Numbered from the stretch's first letter, positions 8,194-15,366 are shown. The stretch is 15,464 nt of DNA from Syntrophomonadaceae bacterium (GCA_012840625.1 DUSB01000099.1:1-15464), one strand, 5' to 3'. The notes: generated by a model not told the origin, from the letters alone. A program made the numbers and translations.

Positions 8194-8355
8194 TTGAGCA
8201 GGTACCGTACAACCGATGGGAAAGAAGACTTGAAACAGAAATTCAATTACTTCGGAGCAATGGCTATACCAATCGCCTTTATTAATGGTCTGTTTTTCGG
8301 CGGCTATGCTGTTCGAAAAATCAGGCAGTATTGGGAAGGCGGCCCCATGGATTAG
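8194..8355 (+). CDS. Small single-span membrane protein, 53 residues
   Basis: Translation from TTG at 8194 gives MSRYRTTDGKEDLKQKFNYF, then a hydrophobic stretch AMAIPIAFINGLFFGGYAV (about residues 22-40), then RKIRQYWEGGPMD and a TAG stop. The start is set by an excellent ribosome binding site, AAAGGAGGG, eight bases before the TTG. The pattern (charged N-terminus, one glycine-rich membrane helix, basic residues RKIR just after it) suggests an inner-membrane protein. The positive residues after the helix favour a cytoplasmic C-terminus. It lies 79 bp after the HD-GYP gene and could share its transcript. I do not recognise a family. A regulator or subunit of a membrane complex is possible but unsupported. 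Confidence rests mainly on the ribosome site and the clean frame. Confidence 0.7.
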   Translation: MSRYRTTDGKEDLKQKFNYFGAMAIPIAFINGLFFGGYAVRKIRQYWEGGPMD

Positions 8356-8380
8356 TCGCCCCCTCCTTTTACCTATAATA

Positions 8381-8400
8381 TGGCCCGTGACAGCGGGCCA
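8381..8400 (+). terminator. Hairpin after the small membrane protein gene, weak terminator
   Basis: TGGCCCG (8381-8387) pairs with CGGGCCA (8394-8400) around the loop TGACAG. Only three T follow on the plus strand, so termination would be weak. It lies 25 bp after the stop codon. The complement also forms the hairpin and would lie at the far 3' end of a dut transcript. Confidence 0.5.
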
Positions 8401-8416
8401 TTTGCATGAGTACAGG

Positions 8417-8458
8417 TGAGGATGACAAAGCCGATTTTAAGCGACTTTATCATCCTCA
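8417..8458 (-). repeat. Long hairpin at the 3' end of the dut transcript
   Basis: On the minus strand TGAGGATGATAAAGTCG (8458-8442) and CGGCTTTGTCATCCTCA (8433-8417) form 17 consecutive pairs with two G-U wobbles around an 8-nt loop. On the plus strand the two wobbles become C/A mismatches. The structure therefore works best as RNA in the dut direction. It begins 12 bp after the dut stop codon. There is no following T-run, so it is not a canonical terminator; it may protect the 3' end or end transcription with factor help. Confidence 0.65.
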
Positions 8459-8470
8459 ACATTAAGACAT

Positions 8471-8863
8471 CTATTCATCATGAACTTTAAACTCAGCCTG
8501 TACTACGGGAGCAAAAACCATCTGGGCTACCTTCTGCCCGGGCAGGATTCTTACTGGTTTGTCAGTAACATTAAGCAGCAAAATTTTTAGCTCCCCTATA
8601 TGTTCACAGTCAACCGTACCCGGTGCGTTGGCTACAACTATCCCTTTACTAGCCATACCGGCACGACTGCGTATTTGAGCTTCATAGCCCCGGGGAATCA
8701 TCATGGCAAAACCGGTCGGAAAACTCCTTACCTCATCAGGATATAAGACCATTTCCTCTTGAATAGCAATGCTAATATCACAACCCGCCGCTCCCCGGGT
8801 ATCGTATTCTGGCAGCCTAGCCCAGGAAACTAATTTTCTAAACTCAACTTCGATTTTATCCAT
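8471..8863 (-). CDS. dut: dUTP diphosphatase (dUTPase), short form without C-terminal motif 5
   Basis: Trimeric all-beta enzyme that hydrolyses dUTP to dUMP, keeping uracil out of DNA and supplying dUMP for thymidylate synthesis. Motif 1 is AAGCDIS (residues 25-31, Asp29). Motif 2 is RSRAGMASKGI (65-75). Motif 3 is ANAPGTVDCEHIGEL (79-92), with the catalytic-water Asp85. Motif 4 is PGQKVAQMVF (108-117). Two features are odd. The protein stops at residue 130, just where the family normally continues into the glycine-rich, phosphate-covering motif 5 (RGxGGFGSTG). In motif 3, His88 stands where a tyrosine is usual. No frame downstream encodes the missing motif. The ATG at 8863 has AAAGGAGG eight bases upstream. 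It is alone on its strand, facing the small membrane protein gene. Family membership is secure; activity is probable but could be changed by the missing lid. Confidence 0.88.
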   Translation of the reverse strand: MDKIEVEFRKLVSWARLPEYDTRGAAGCDISIAIQEEMVLYPDEVRSFPTGFAMMIPRGYEAQIRSRAGMASKGIVVANAPGTVDCEHIGELKILLLNVTDKPVRILPGQKVAQMVFAPVVQAEFKVHDE

Positions 8864-9005
8864 TTTGATTTCCTCCTTTACTGAGAAGACCTTGTAGATT
8901 GTTTTCTAGTCTACTGGCAATAAGTCCTTTTTTCCTCACCTTTTTTAAGGTTATCTAGAGTAAATTCGATTAATTTTCCGAAAATAACATTTTCTTCGAC
9001 TTCTA

Positions 9006-9045
9006 TTGCAAAAATCCGTTTTCCCCTCTAGTATATTAATAGAGG
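9006..9045 (+). promoter_or_regulatory. Promoter with overlapping palindromic operator for the 9070 gene
   Basis: TTGCAA (9006-9011), a 17-bp spacer, and TAGTAT (9029-9034) make a reasonable sigma-A promoter. A 21-bp palindrome, CCTCTA (9025-9030) and TAGAGG (9040-9045) around GTATATTAA, covers the -10 box and the expected start point. This is the usual position for a repressor site. The regulator is unknown. Confidence 0.55.
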
Positions 9046-9069
9046 CATACCCTGAAAGGTAGACACGAC

Positions 9070-9672
9070 ATGACAAAATTAACCATGAAATTGTCGAACA
9101 TGCTAGATAAATTATCATGCAGTCCGTTACAGATTTCAAGTTCTACCAGCGATCTTTATACATTGGCTGTAAATATATCCGATTTAGTATTCACTGCACT
9201 ACTGGCTATAACTCCAATTTGCCACAGCCCTGCCTCAACACAAATTATTCAAACAGCTTTGAATATCACCAAAAAGGAACAGAACATTTTTTTGGAATGG
9301 CAGCGTTTTGATCTCAACTGTACATTATCCTATTTTTACGAAAGCGGCGGAGCCATTATACCTGCTCAATTTGATCAGGACGATAGGAGTAAAATTGCTT
9401 CACAGGTAAAACAACGTCTGCATAGCTTTTGGCAGGAATGGAAAGATATACAGCTACTTTTAGAAAGGATGGAGGAAGGTCAATCCATCCACTCCGAAAT
9501 CCATGAAGTTTATCATACCTGCATGATTATTAGAGAAAAATATTATCTGTTTTTTTGTGATTTGGCGCAGCTCTATCCAGAAGGGAGACTGCGCAATGCA
9601 TTGAATAATATAATTAATACGATAGAACCAGGAAATACCCAACTTGGCGAGGTATTTCTGAAGTTACTATAA
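9070..9672 (+). CDS. Unrecognised 200-residue protein
   Basis: No family recognised. The sequence is mostly helical in appearance, with five scattered cysteines and one moderately hydrophobic stretch (ISDLVFTALLAITPIC, about residues 36-51) that is too polar around it to call a membrane helix confidently. The middle holds an aromatic-rich segment (FLEWQRFDLNCTLSYFYESGG). A long helix follows (SQVKQRLHSFWQEWKDIQLLLERMEEG). No signal peptide or known nucleotide or metal motif is seen. The ATG at 9070 has AAAGG ten bases upstream. It has its own promoter with an overlapping palindrome and a strong terminator, so it forms a complete single-gene unit, divergent from dut. That makes a real gene likely although its product is unknown. 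Confidence 0.75.
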   Translation: MTKLTMKLSNMLDKLSCSPLQISSSTSDLYTLAVNISDLVFTALLAITPICHSPASTQIIQTALNITKKEQNIFLEWQRFDLNCTLSYFYESGGAIIPAQFDQDDRSKIASQVKQRLHSFWQEWKDIQLLLERMEEGQSIHSEIHEVYHTCMIIREKYYLFFCDLAQLYPEGRLRNALNNIINTIEPGNTQLGEVFLKLL

Positions 9673-9686
9673 TTCCCTCTAACTTT

Positions 9687-9728
9687 GGCCCTGAATGCAG
9701 TCATGCCCTGCATCCAGGGCCTTTTTTT
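9687..9728 (+). terminator. Intrinsic terminator of the 9070 gene
   Basis: GGCCCTGAATGCAG (9687-9700) pairs with CTGCATCCAGGGCC (9708-9721), 13 of 14 positions, around a 7-nt loop. Seven T follow. It sits 15 bp after the stop codon. The minus strand lacks a T-run, so it does not obviously serve the convergent PAS-GGDEF-HD-GYP gene. Confidence 0.93.
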
Positions 9729-9735
9729 GTCGGAG

Positions 9736-11889
9736 CTATTTTTCCAGATTTAGAAAAGCCCGCACCACATAAGGGTCAAACTTCTTGCCCGCCCCAACCC
9801 TGATCTGGTACAAGGCTTCCTGAGAAGACATGGCCGGTTTAGCAAAGGTATCACGTGTCATTATATCGTATGCATCCAGAACGGAAAAAATCCGTACTAC
9901 AAAGGGGATCTCCTCTCCAGCCAATCCCCGCGGGTAACCACTACCATCCCAATGCTCATGATGGCTCAAAATCAAATCTGCGATAGGCCGAAGAGTAGCC
10001 ATACAGGATGCAATCCGATAACCAGCCTCAGCATGTTTTTTATATTTTTCCCACTCTTCAGCCGTCAAATATTCTCCCTGATGGATATATTCCGGGGGTA
10101 AAATAATATGACCGATATCATGGTAAAGCACCAGATCCAATAAATGCTGTTTTTGTTTTAAATCTAGTTGCAGGGCAGCGGTCATTTTAAGCGCCAGCTC
10201 CTGCAGCCGATTACAGTGATCTTGCCGGTAGTAAAATCTCTGATTCAGCGTATCAATAATGCCCTGTAAAATGATCTGATCTGCCTGCTCACTCTCCTCC
10301 AGCTTACTGGTATACATGCGATCTTCAGCACTGCTAAACAAGGTCGCTATATCTTGTTGTAATGTATTGCGGGTGGCTACCCCCATCGCACAACTAATTT
10401 CAATCGGGTCGCGGTCTGCCTGCCGGCATTTTTCTCTAATACGCTCACACACTTCTTCCGCCGCATGATAAGGGGTGCGGGGCAGAATGATTAGAAATTC
10501 ATCCCCACCCCAGCGAGCAACTACATCTTCCTGCCGGCAGGAGCTGCGGATAATATCAGCTAGACGTACTAACAGCTGGTCTCCAGCCTGATGTCCAAAT
10601 ACATCATTGGTTAGCTTCAATCCATTTAAATCGGCTAAAATCATGCTCAAAGGCAGCAGCCTTTCATCATCAAAATCCGGCAGGACCTGGTCCACATAAG
10701 CTCGATTATGCAGACCGGTCAGCGTATCATGGAAACTCAAATAGTGAATTTCCTGCTGGGCCTGATGGCGATCGGTAACATCCCTTAGAACCATAACCAT
10801 ACCCTTGATCTCCCCACTGTTATCATGGATGTAGCTGGCATTGTTGAAAATAAATCTTCGCTGTCCATTACGCACGATGGTAAAGCTCTGATCAGAGATT
10901 TCCGGGAAATCATGTTGTGTATATTCTTGCTCCTGGCTGGAAGACTGCTCCTGAGTTGCACGCAGGATATCGATAAGTGATTTACCTATAGCGGCCTCTT
11001 CAGACCAGCCCAATATTTCCGAAGCCGCATCATTTAAGAAAATAACCCGATTATCAACATCGGTAGCAATCACCCCTTCACCAATCGATTTGAGGGTGAC
11101 TGCCAGCCATTCCTTTTCTTCCTGCATGGCTAATTCAACCTGTTTACGCCGAGTAACATCGACAATAAGCGCTGCTACCAAACCTTCATCGGGTTGAAAG
11201 GCAAAGACCTGCAGGTAGCGATCCAGATAAGATACATAGCCTTCATAGGAAACAGCCTGCCCGGTACGGGCTACCGTATTTAATAATTCCAGCCATTCAT
11301 CTTCCAGGCGGAAGCGTTCTCTTTCCAATCTGCGCCCCACAATTTCCTCGCGCTGTAAGCCTATGTTTTGCTCAAACATAGGGTTAACATCCATAAACAG
11401 AAAATCACAGCTATCTTTATCTGTTGAGATCACCTGCATAAGGGCATAACCCTCCTGCATGGAATTTACCAGCATCTGATAAGAATATCGACTCTGAACC
11501 AGTTTTTGTTCGACCTGCCGGTAACGGGATATATCCTCAATCATCCCCTGATAAAAAAGAACCTCGCCAAATTCATCCCGAACGGTATGCAGTAAATCAC
11601 GGACATAGATAAAAACTCCATCCTTCCGGGCGATACAATACTCCATAATCGATAAATCTTTTTCCACCGCACCGATCAAAAAGCTAAGGAAGCGCTGCCA
11701 ATCCTCAGGACGAATATATTCATTTAATTCGATAGGATGGTATCCTAAAAAGGACGATGCAGCTCGGCCAAACAATTCCTCAAAAGCCGGATTAACATAC
11801 TGAATGATCCAATTTTCATCCAGAACATAAACGCCCACCGGCATGTGTTCCACCAGGGTGTTGAAAATCTTATGATTCTCCATAAACAT
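9736..11889 (-). CDS. PAS-PAS-PAS-GGDEF-HD-GYP signalling protein (cyclic di-GMP turnover)
   Basis: A 717-residue cytosolic sensor fusing synthesis and breakdown of cyclic di-GMP. Three PAS-like domains lie at about 6-125, 135-250 and 258-375, each with the characteristic start (MPVGVYVLDENWIIQYVNPAFEELFG for the first) and each ending in a DI/DVT linker. The GGDEF domain (about 383-535) has the intact active site GGDEF at 461-465. RQED (452-455), nine residues before it, is the RxxD product-inhibition site. The HD-GYP domain (about 545-715) shows His558, HD (590-591), His619, HHE (643-644) and WDGSGYP (647-653). The normally conserved lysine of HDIGK is His594. No membrane span is seen, so the signal is probably an intracellular ligand or cofactor bound by the PAS domains. 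The ATG at 11889 has GGAGG six bases upstream. Both catalytic halves look competent apart from Lys to His. The signal and net activity are unknown. Confidence 0.94.
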   Translation of the reverse strand: MFMENHKIFNTLVEHMPVGVYVLDENWIIQYVNPAFEELFGRAASSFLGYHPIELNEYIRPEDWQRFLSFLIGAVEKDLSIMEYCIARKDGVFIYVRDLLHTVRDEFGEVLFYQGMIEDISRYRQVEQKLVQSRYSYQMLVNSMQEGYALMQVISTDKDSCDFLFMDVNPMFEQNIGLQREEIVGRRLERERFRLEDEWLELLNTVARTGQAVSYEGYVSYLDRYLQVFAFQPDEGLVAALIVDVTRRKQVELAMQEEKEWLAVTLKSIGEGVIATDVDNRVIFLNDAASEILGWSEEAAIGKSLIDILRATQEQSSSQEQEYTQHDFPEISDQSFTIVRNGQRRFIFNNASYIHDNSGEIKGMVMVLRDVTDRHQAQQEIHYLSFHDTLTGLHNRAYVDQVLPDFDDERLLPLSMILADLNGLKLTNDVFGHQAGDQLLVRLADIIRSSCRQEDVVARWGGDEFLIILPRTPYHAAEEVCERIREKCRQADRDPIEISCAMGVATRNTLQQDIATLFSSAEDRMYTSKLEESEQADQIILQGIIDTLNQRFYYRQDHCNRLQELALKMTAALQLDLKQKQHLLDLVLYHDIGHIILPPEYIHQGEYLTAEEWEKYKKHAEAGYRIASCMATLRPIADLILSHHEHWDGSGYPRGLAGEEIPFVVRIFSVLDAYDIMTRDTFAKPAMSSQEALYQIRVGAGKKFDPYVVRAFLNLEK

Positions 11890-11975
11890 AACTGGCCTCC
11901 GGTTGTAAACCTACCCGTTCCTGAACCCGCTAGGACTTATAAATTAGGACCTTAGACTCGACGATACTGTTATTG

Positions 11976-12066
11976 CCCTACCATTGTAAGTCCTTCTATA
12001 TTCCGAGTCAAATAGAAGTTGATAGCCTTTTTTTCCTAATATTAGCAAAATCCCTACCCTACCATT
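11976..12066. repeat. Direct repeat pair CCCTACCATT in the divergent promoter region
   Basis: CCCTACCATT occurs exactly at 11976-11985 and 12057-12066, 81 bp apart, in the 303-bp gap between the divergent GGDEF/HD-GYP and NlpC/P60 genes. A near copy, TCCCTACCCT, is at 12051-12060. The first copy overlaps the minus-strand -10 box. A 10-bp palindrome, CTAATATTAG (12036-12045), lies between them. A poor plus-strand promoter (TTGATA at 12019, TATTAG at 12040, 15-bp spacer) could serve the NlpC gene. This may be a regulator site or chance. Confidence 0.35.
11983..12011 (-). promoter_or_regulatory. Sigma-A promoter of the PAS-GGDEF-HD-GYP gene
   Basis: Minus strand: TTGACT (12011-12006), a 17-bp spacer, TACAAT (11988-11983). 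The expected start is near 11976, giving a leader of about 87 nt before the ATG at 11889. One copy of the repeat CCCTACCATT (11976-11985) overlaps the -10 box. Confidence 0.75.
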
Positions 12067-12192
12067 ATTTACTTGCAGGTAGCCCTTTTGAAGAGTCGAA
12101 CCTTTTACAACATAGCCTGGCATAGTGTGGAGAAAGAACCGGGAAGGTTTTATCCATGCGAAAAATACCAATTAATAAAGGAGGTTAATAGT

Positions 12193-13155
12193 TTGAAAAA
12201 ATGGATCACCCTGCTACTCTGCGTCTGCCTTACTTTGTTTATGAGTTCTACCGCCTTAGCAGCCAGCAGCAGCACCTATATTCAAGATTATTACGATAAT
12301 ACTCCCCACTACCAAAGTCACGAACAGCCCCTCGTAGATGCTTTTCGTGCTCAAAACAACGGCAGCGAAGCCCACGCTCTGGTTGAACGCGCCATATGGT
12401 ATATGGAAAACGGCTATATGATCTATGGACACTCCAAATACCCCACCAGCGGACTCATTGATTGCTCCAATTTTGTTTCCCTGGTATACAAAGACTTTGG
12501 CTATAACATTACCTCTGCTGCACGCAAATACGGAACAGTGGGGCAAAAGGTGTCGGGTGTATACACCCAGAAGATCAACGGCAAATATGTATTAAAAGGA
12601 ACGGAAAATCTGCGCCCCGGAGATATCTTCACTTTTTGGAAGGTAAAAAATGGAGAACGCTACATTGGTCATGTGGCCATTTATATGGGCAAGATTAACG
12701 GGGAGCCATGTATTATACATACAGCGAAGGGACATCCAACCGCTATCGGTATAACGAATAATTTTTCCTGGTGGTATGGAGAACACTTCAATAGTGTAAG
12801 ACGCGTGCTTTCAGACCAGTCCATCCTTCCCTCGCATCCTTATCAAGCAGCAGCACCCGTCATTCCATCAATATATAAGCTATCGCCACAAAAACCAGTC
12901 ATTCTTCCTGGTCAATCGGATCCTGGTAATACAATGATACCTATTAAACCAGCAGATCCTGATCTCGAACCACCAGTAGTAGAACAGCCAGCAGAGCCCG
13001 AACCCAGCCTGCCGTCTGATAAAGAACCAAGTCAAGATCAAGATGATCAGCTGGTAAAATCTCAACCGACCCCCAATGCATGGGTATCCCAGATCATAAA
13101 AACCGATAGAGGAATACGCATTATCCTAACCCGTAATCCTGCCAATAGGCTTTAA
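12193..13155 (+). CDS. Secreted NlpC/P60 family peptidoglycan hydrolase
   Basis: Predicted exported cysteine peptidase that cuts peptide stems of the cell wall. The TTG at 12193 is chosen as start because AAAGGAGG lies eight bases upstream and the product then begins with a textbook signal peptide: MKKW, a hydrophobic core ITLLLCVCLTLFM, and an ALA cleavage site after residue 23. The frame extends upstream to 12073 but without a ribosome site. The NlpC/P60 domain spans about 60-205 with catalytic Cys91 in LIDCSNFVSLVY, His160 in YIGHVAIYMG, and His176 in IIHTA as the third residue. After it comes a proline- and acid-rich, probably disordered tail (about 215-295). No SH3 or LysM domain is seen. 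It has 320 residues in all. The gene is divergent from the cyclic-di-GMP protein and shares a terminator with the CoA-transferase operon. The exact bond cleaved cannot be told. Confidence 0.92.
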   Translation: MKKWITLLLCVCLTLFMSSTALAASSSTYIQDYYDNTPHYQSHEQPLVDAFRAQNNGSEAHALVERAIWYMENGYMIYGHSKYPTSGLIDCSNFVSLVYKDFGYNITSAARKYGTVGQKVSGVYTQKINGKYVLKGTENLRPGDIFTFWKVKNGERYIGHVAIYMGKINGEPCIIHTAKGHPTAIGITNNFSWWYGEHFNSVRRVLSDQSILPSHPYQAAAPVIPSIYKLSPQKPVILPGQSDPGNTMIPIKPADPDLEPPVVEQPAEPEPSLPSDKEPSQDQDDQLVKSQPTPNAWVSQIIKTDRGIRIILTRNPANRL

Positions 13156-13190
13156 AAGAGAGCCCGGGTTAAACCCGGGCTCTCTTCTCA
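13156..13190. terminator. Bidirectional hairpin terminator between NlpC/P60 and CoA-transferase genes
   Basis: AAGAGAGCCCGGG (13156-13168) pairs perfectly with CCCGGGCTCTCTT (13174-13186), 13 bp around TTAAA. On the plus strand it directly abuts the NlpC stop codon but is followed only by CTC. On the minus strand it is followed by TTTT within CTCTCTTTTAAAG, so it works better for the CoA-transferase operon, 35 bp after its stop. Confidence 0.85.
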
Positions 13191-13220
13191 CATATATTAC
13201 ATATATAAAATGCTCTGTTT

Positions 13221-14012
13221 TTATTTGGTTCGCGGAGGAAACTCGATAAAAATTGCATTCGGATCGACTTCTTCACGCAGGATGCGCAGAATATCATCAG
13301 AAGGAACAGGAATCTCTTCAATATGCTCAGGTACCAGTAACTCAAAACCAGTACAGCTCTGGGCAATTTCCACCGTCATACCCGGATTCAATCCCTTAAT
13401 TCGCATGCGCTTACTTTCCGGCTCGAAATCCATTACCCCCAATTGTGTTACCACAGACTTGGGTCCCTGACCGGGTAAGCCGGCTTCACTACGACTGTTT
13501 CCTCCATGCAGATGTCCGGGACTGGTTAAGAAATCCACTTTTTCCGGAAATTTTTGGGGATCCTGCATTCCTACCAATACCATCTGCTCAGATAATGAGG
13601 CCAGATCATTGCCACCGCCGCTACCAGTCAAGCGAACTTTATAATTATGATAACTCTCACCAATAAAATGAGTATTCAGATTGCCATACATATCAATCTG
13701 TGCTGCTCCCTGGAAGGCTATATCCACAAAACCATTGGCAGCCATAGCAAAGGAGTGGGGCATCTCCAGACTCATCGGTGCCCGGCGGTACGTAGCAGCT
13801 CCACCCACTGACCAAGGCATAGGACCTTCCCAGGGATCCTGCCCACCCGATTCATACACCAGAGTAATATTGGGGGCATGAGTCATTTTAGCCAGAATAG
13901 CACCAACCATAGGTAAACCAGTGCCAACGTATACGATCATTCCATCCTGAATCTGTAAAGAAACATTATATGCTAACTGTTCAAAAGGATTTGCAGGTTT
14001 CGTCAAGATCAT
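13221..14012 (-). CDS. CoA-transferase subunit B (glutaconate CoA-transferase type)
   Basis: Beta subunit of a class I CoA-transferase, 263 residues, the usual size for GctB. The N-terminus has VYVGTGLPMVGAILAKMTHAPN, then LVYESGGQDPWEG. Glu54 in YESG matches in motif and number the catalytic glutamate of Acidaminococcus glutaconate CoA-transferase, which forms the glutamyl-CoA thioester. GAAQIDMYGNLNTHFIG and GSGGGNDLAS are further family signatures. Having this glutamate argues against the related IpdAB ring-cleavage hydrolases, which as I recall lack it in subunit B. The substrate cannot be read from sequence. It follows subunit A by 9 bp. The ATG at 14012 lies only three bases after GGAGG, and an in-frame TTG at 14006 has a better nine-base spacing, so the start is uncertain by two codons. 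Confidence 0.92.
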   Translation of the reverse strand: MILTKPANPFEQLAYNVSLQIQDGMIVYVGTGLPMVGAILAKMTHAPNITLVYESGGQDPWEGPMPWSVGGAATYRRAPMSLEMPHSFAMAANGFVDIAFQGAAQIDMYGNLNTHFIGESYHNYKVRLTGSGGGNDLASLSEQMVLVGMQDPQKFPEKVDFLTSPGHLHGGNSRSEAGLPGQGPKSVVTQLGVMDFEPESKRMRIKGLNPGMTVEIAQSCTGFELLVPEHIEEIPVPSDDILRILREEVDPNAIFIEFPPRTK

Positions 14013-14021
14013 TCGCCTCCT

Positions 14022-15113
14022 TTAGTCCCATTTTGGTACCACTTGTTTATAAGAAAAATCTACGCCGGTATCTTCAATGAGGTACTCCTCAGCTTTCTGC
14101 ATACGCCGCAGGTTATCAATATATTGATAACCACCAAAATCTTCAGCCAGCCGCGCTATCCAATCATACTGATTTTTACAGCCATAAATCCAATTCTTAA
14201 CGAAATCCGTCATGGCCTCATCACTGGTCATTGCAATCCGCATTAACCACTCCCACCATTCACGCGCCCAATAATAATAGCCCGGGCAGCATCCTGGCAA
14301 GCATCCCCAAGGCAGCTCTACTACTGCATCTACAATCATAAAAGGAATATAGGTGTGGGCTGTATCGAAACGCATAACCATTTCCGGTACGACTTCTTCA
14401 CAGGTAATAATGACCTTGCGAGCAGCAAAAGCCATTGCTATATCATTAACCGCAGGGCCAAATATTTTGCCATTACCATACATATCTGCCTGCTGACAGT
14501 GGATAAAGACCACATCAGGATGGAGGGCAGCAATCAACGCTACTGGCTCCCCTGTCCAAGGATCCCTCTCTTCGCGAACATAGGGATTATATTTGATCAT
14601 GTCAGATCCAAGCAGCTGTTTGGAAGCCACAAAAGGTTCCCCATACTGAGCCGCTTTAAATCCCAGTCCCATTGAGCCATGTCCCCACTCTGACAGAATC
14701 TTGGTTTTACCCTGCTGAACGCTTTTGGAGAACATCCTATCGGTTCCCCGCATTTCAGCACCGATGTAAGAATTGTGTGTGTACTTGCAGTTACCCGTAT
14801 AAACGGTGAAGGAATGATTCGTATTAGGCGAGCCTATATACTGCAGATCTTGCTTATTCTGGCGAATGATTTCATAATGCGCCTGCAAAGGTGTACGCAC
14901 GTATGAAAAGCCAGAATCAGCTACTATATCACCATCATCAACATATTGGGCAACAGCTTCCTCCAACGTGATCCTTTTGTCAACCTTGGCACGATTCTTC
15001 TTCAAATTGTTTTCTCGAAAAGATTGGTGATCAATGAGCCTGTCCAGAATACCAGGATCTTCAATACGTAAATTTTCTAACGCTTCCTCATTGTACTTAA
15101 ATTTCGACGTCAT
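14022..15113 (-). CDS. CoA-transferase subunit A (glutaconate CoA-transferase type)
   Basis: Alpha subunit pairing with the downstream beta subunit to move CoA between a carboxylic acid and an acyl-CoA. It has 363 residues from the ATG at 15113, somewhat longer than the roughly 320 of classical GctA, because of about 45 extra N-terminal residues before the family start (RITLEEAVAQYVDDGDIVADSG). HPDVVFIHCQQADMYGNGKIFGP is the typical GctA segment. CLPGCCPGYYYWAREWWEW is an aromatic, Cys-rich stretch near residues 276-294. The frame continues to a TTG at 15128, but that has no ribosome site. The ATG has GGGGGG about seven bases upstream and AAGGAG directly abutting it. In a syntrophic or fermenting anaerobe such an enzyme would activate or release fatty, dicarboxylic or amino-acid-derived acids; the substrate remains open. 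Confidence 0.9.
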   Translation of the reverse strand: MTSKFKYNEEALENLRIEDPGILDRLIDHQSFRENNLKKNRAKVDKRITLEEAVAQYVDDGDIVADSGFSYVRTPLQAHYEIIRQNKQDLQYIGSPNTNHSFTVYTGNCKYTHNSYIGAEMRGTDRMFSKSVQQGKTKILSEWGHGSMGLGFKAAQYGEPFVASKQLLGSDMIKYNPYVREERDPWTGEPVALIAALHPDVVFIHCQQADMYGNGKIFGPAVNDIAMAFAARKVIITCEEVVPEMVMRFDTAHTYIPFMIVDAVVELPWGCLPGCCPGYYYWAREWWEWLMRIAMTSDEAMTDFVKNWIYGCKNQYDWIARLAEDFGGYQYIDNLRRMQKAEEYLIEDTGVDFSYKQVVPKWD

Positions 15114-15152
15114 CTCCTTACCCCCCAAAAATGATATTATGGATTTTTGTAC

Positions 15153-15158
15153 ATTCTA
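15153..15158 (-). promoter_or_regulatory. Probable extended -10 promoter of the CoA-transferase operon
   Basis: Minus strand TGG directly before TAGAAT (15158-15153) makes an extended -10 element. The -35 region (ATGGAA with a 17-bp spacer) is poor. The start would be near 15146, leaving a leader of about 33 nt. The flanking 15121-15260 is very AT-rich. Confidence 0.5.
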
Positions 15159-15366
15159 CCACAATAATATAACGTTTCCATATAAATATTGAAATAAGTG
15201 TTATATTTTTAATATTTCCATAATTGATATTACTTTTGCATTCCTTATATACTGGTATTTGCGACATCTTTAGCCGAAAATTTTGTTTCTTTGTTGGTAA
15301 ATTGTTTATTATGTTGTGTCATATTTCGTTAAATAGAAATGGGGGTGTACAAAAGTTGTAAGTTTG

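Noticed and set aside
11944..12171. 75-codon minus-strand frame between the GGDEF/HD-GYP and NlpC genes
   Set aside because: It starts at a TTG with no ribosome site, overlaps the promoter region and its repeats, and the product looks random.
12073..12192. Upstream extension of the NlpC/P60 frame
   Set aside because: It has no ribosome site and would bury the signal peptide; the TTG at 12193 has an ideal AAAGGAGG.
12000..12192. Possible cyclic-di-GMP or cyclic-di-AMP riboswitch ahead of the NlpC/P60 gene
   Set aside because: Looked for because of the neighbours and gene type, but none of the conserved blocks of GEMM or ydaO elements could be found.
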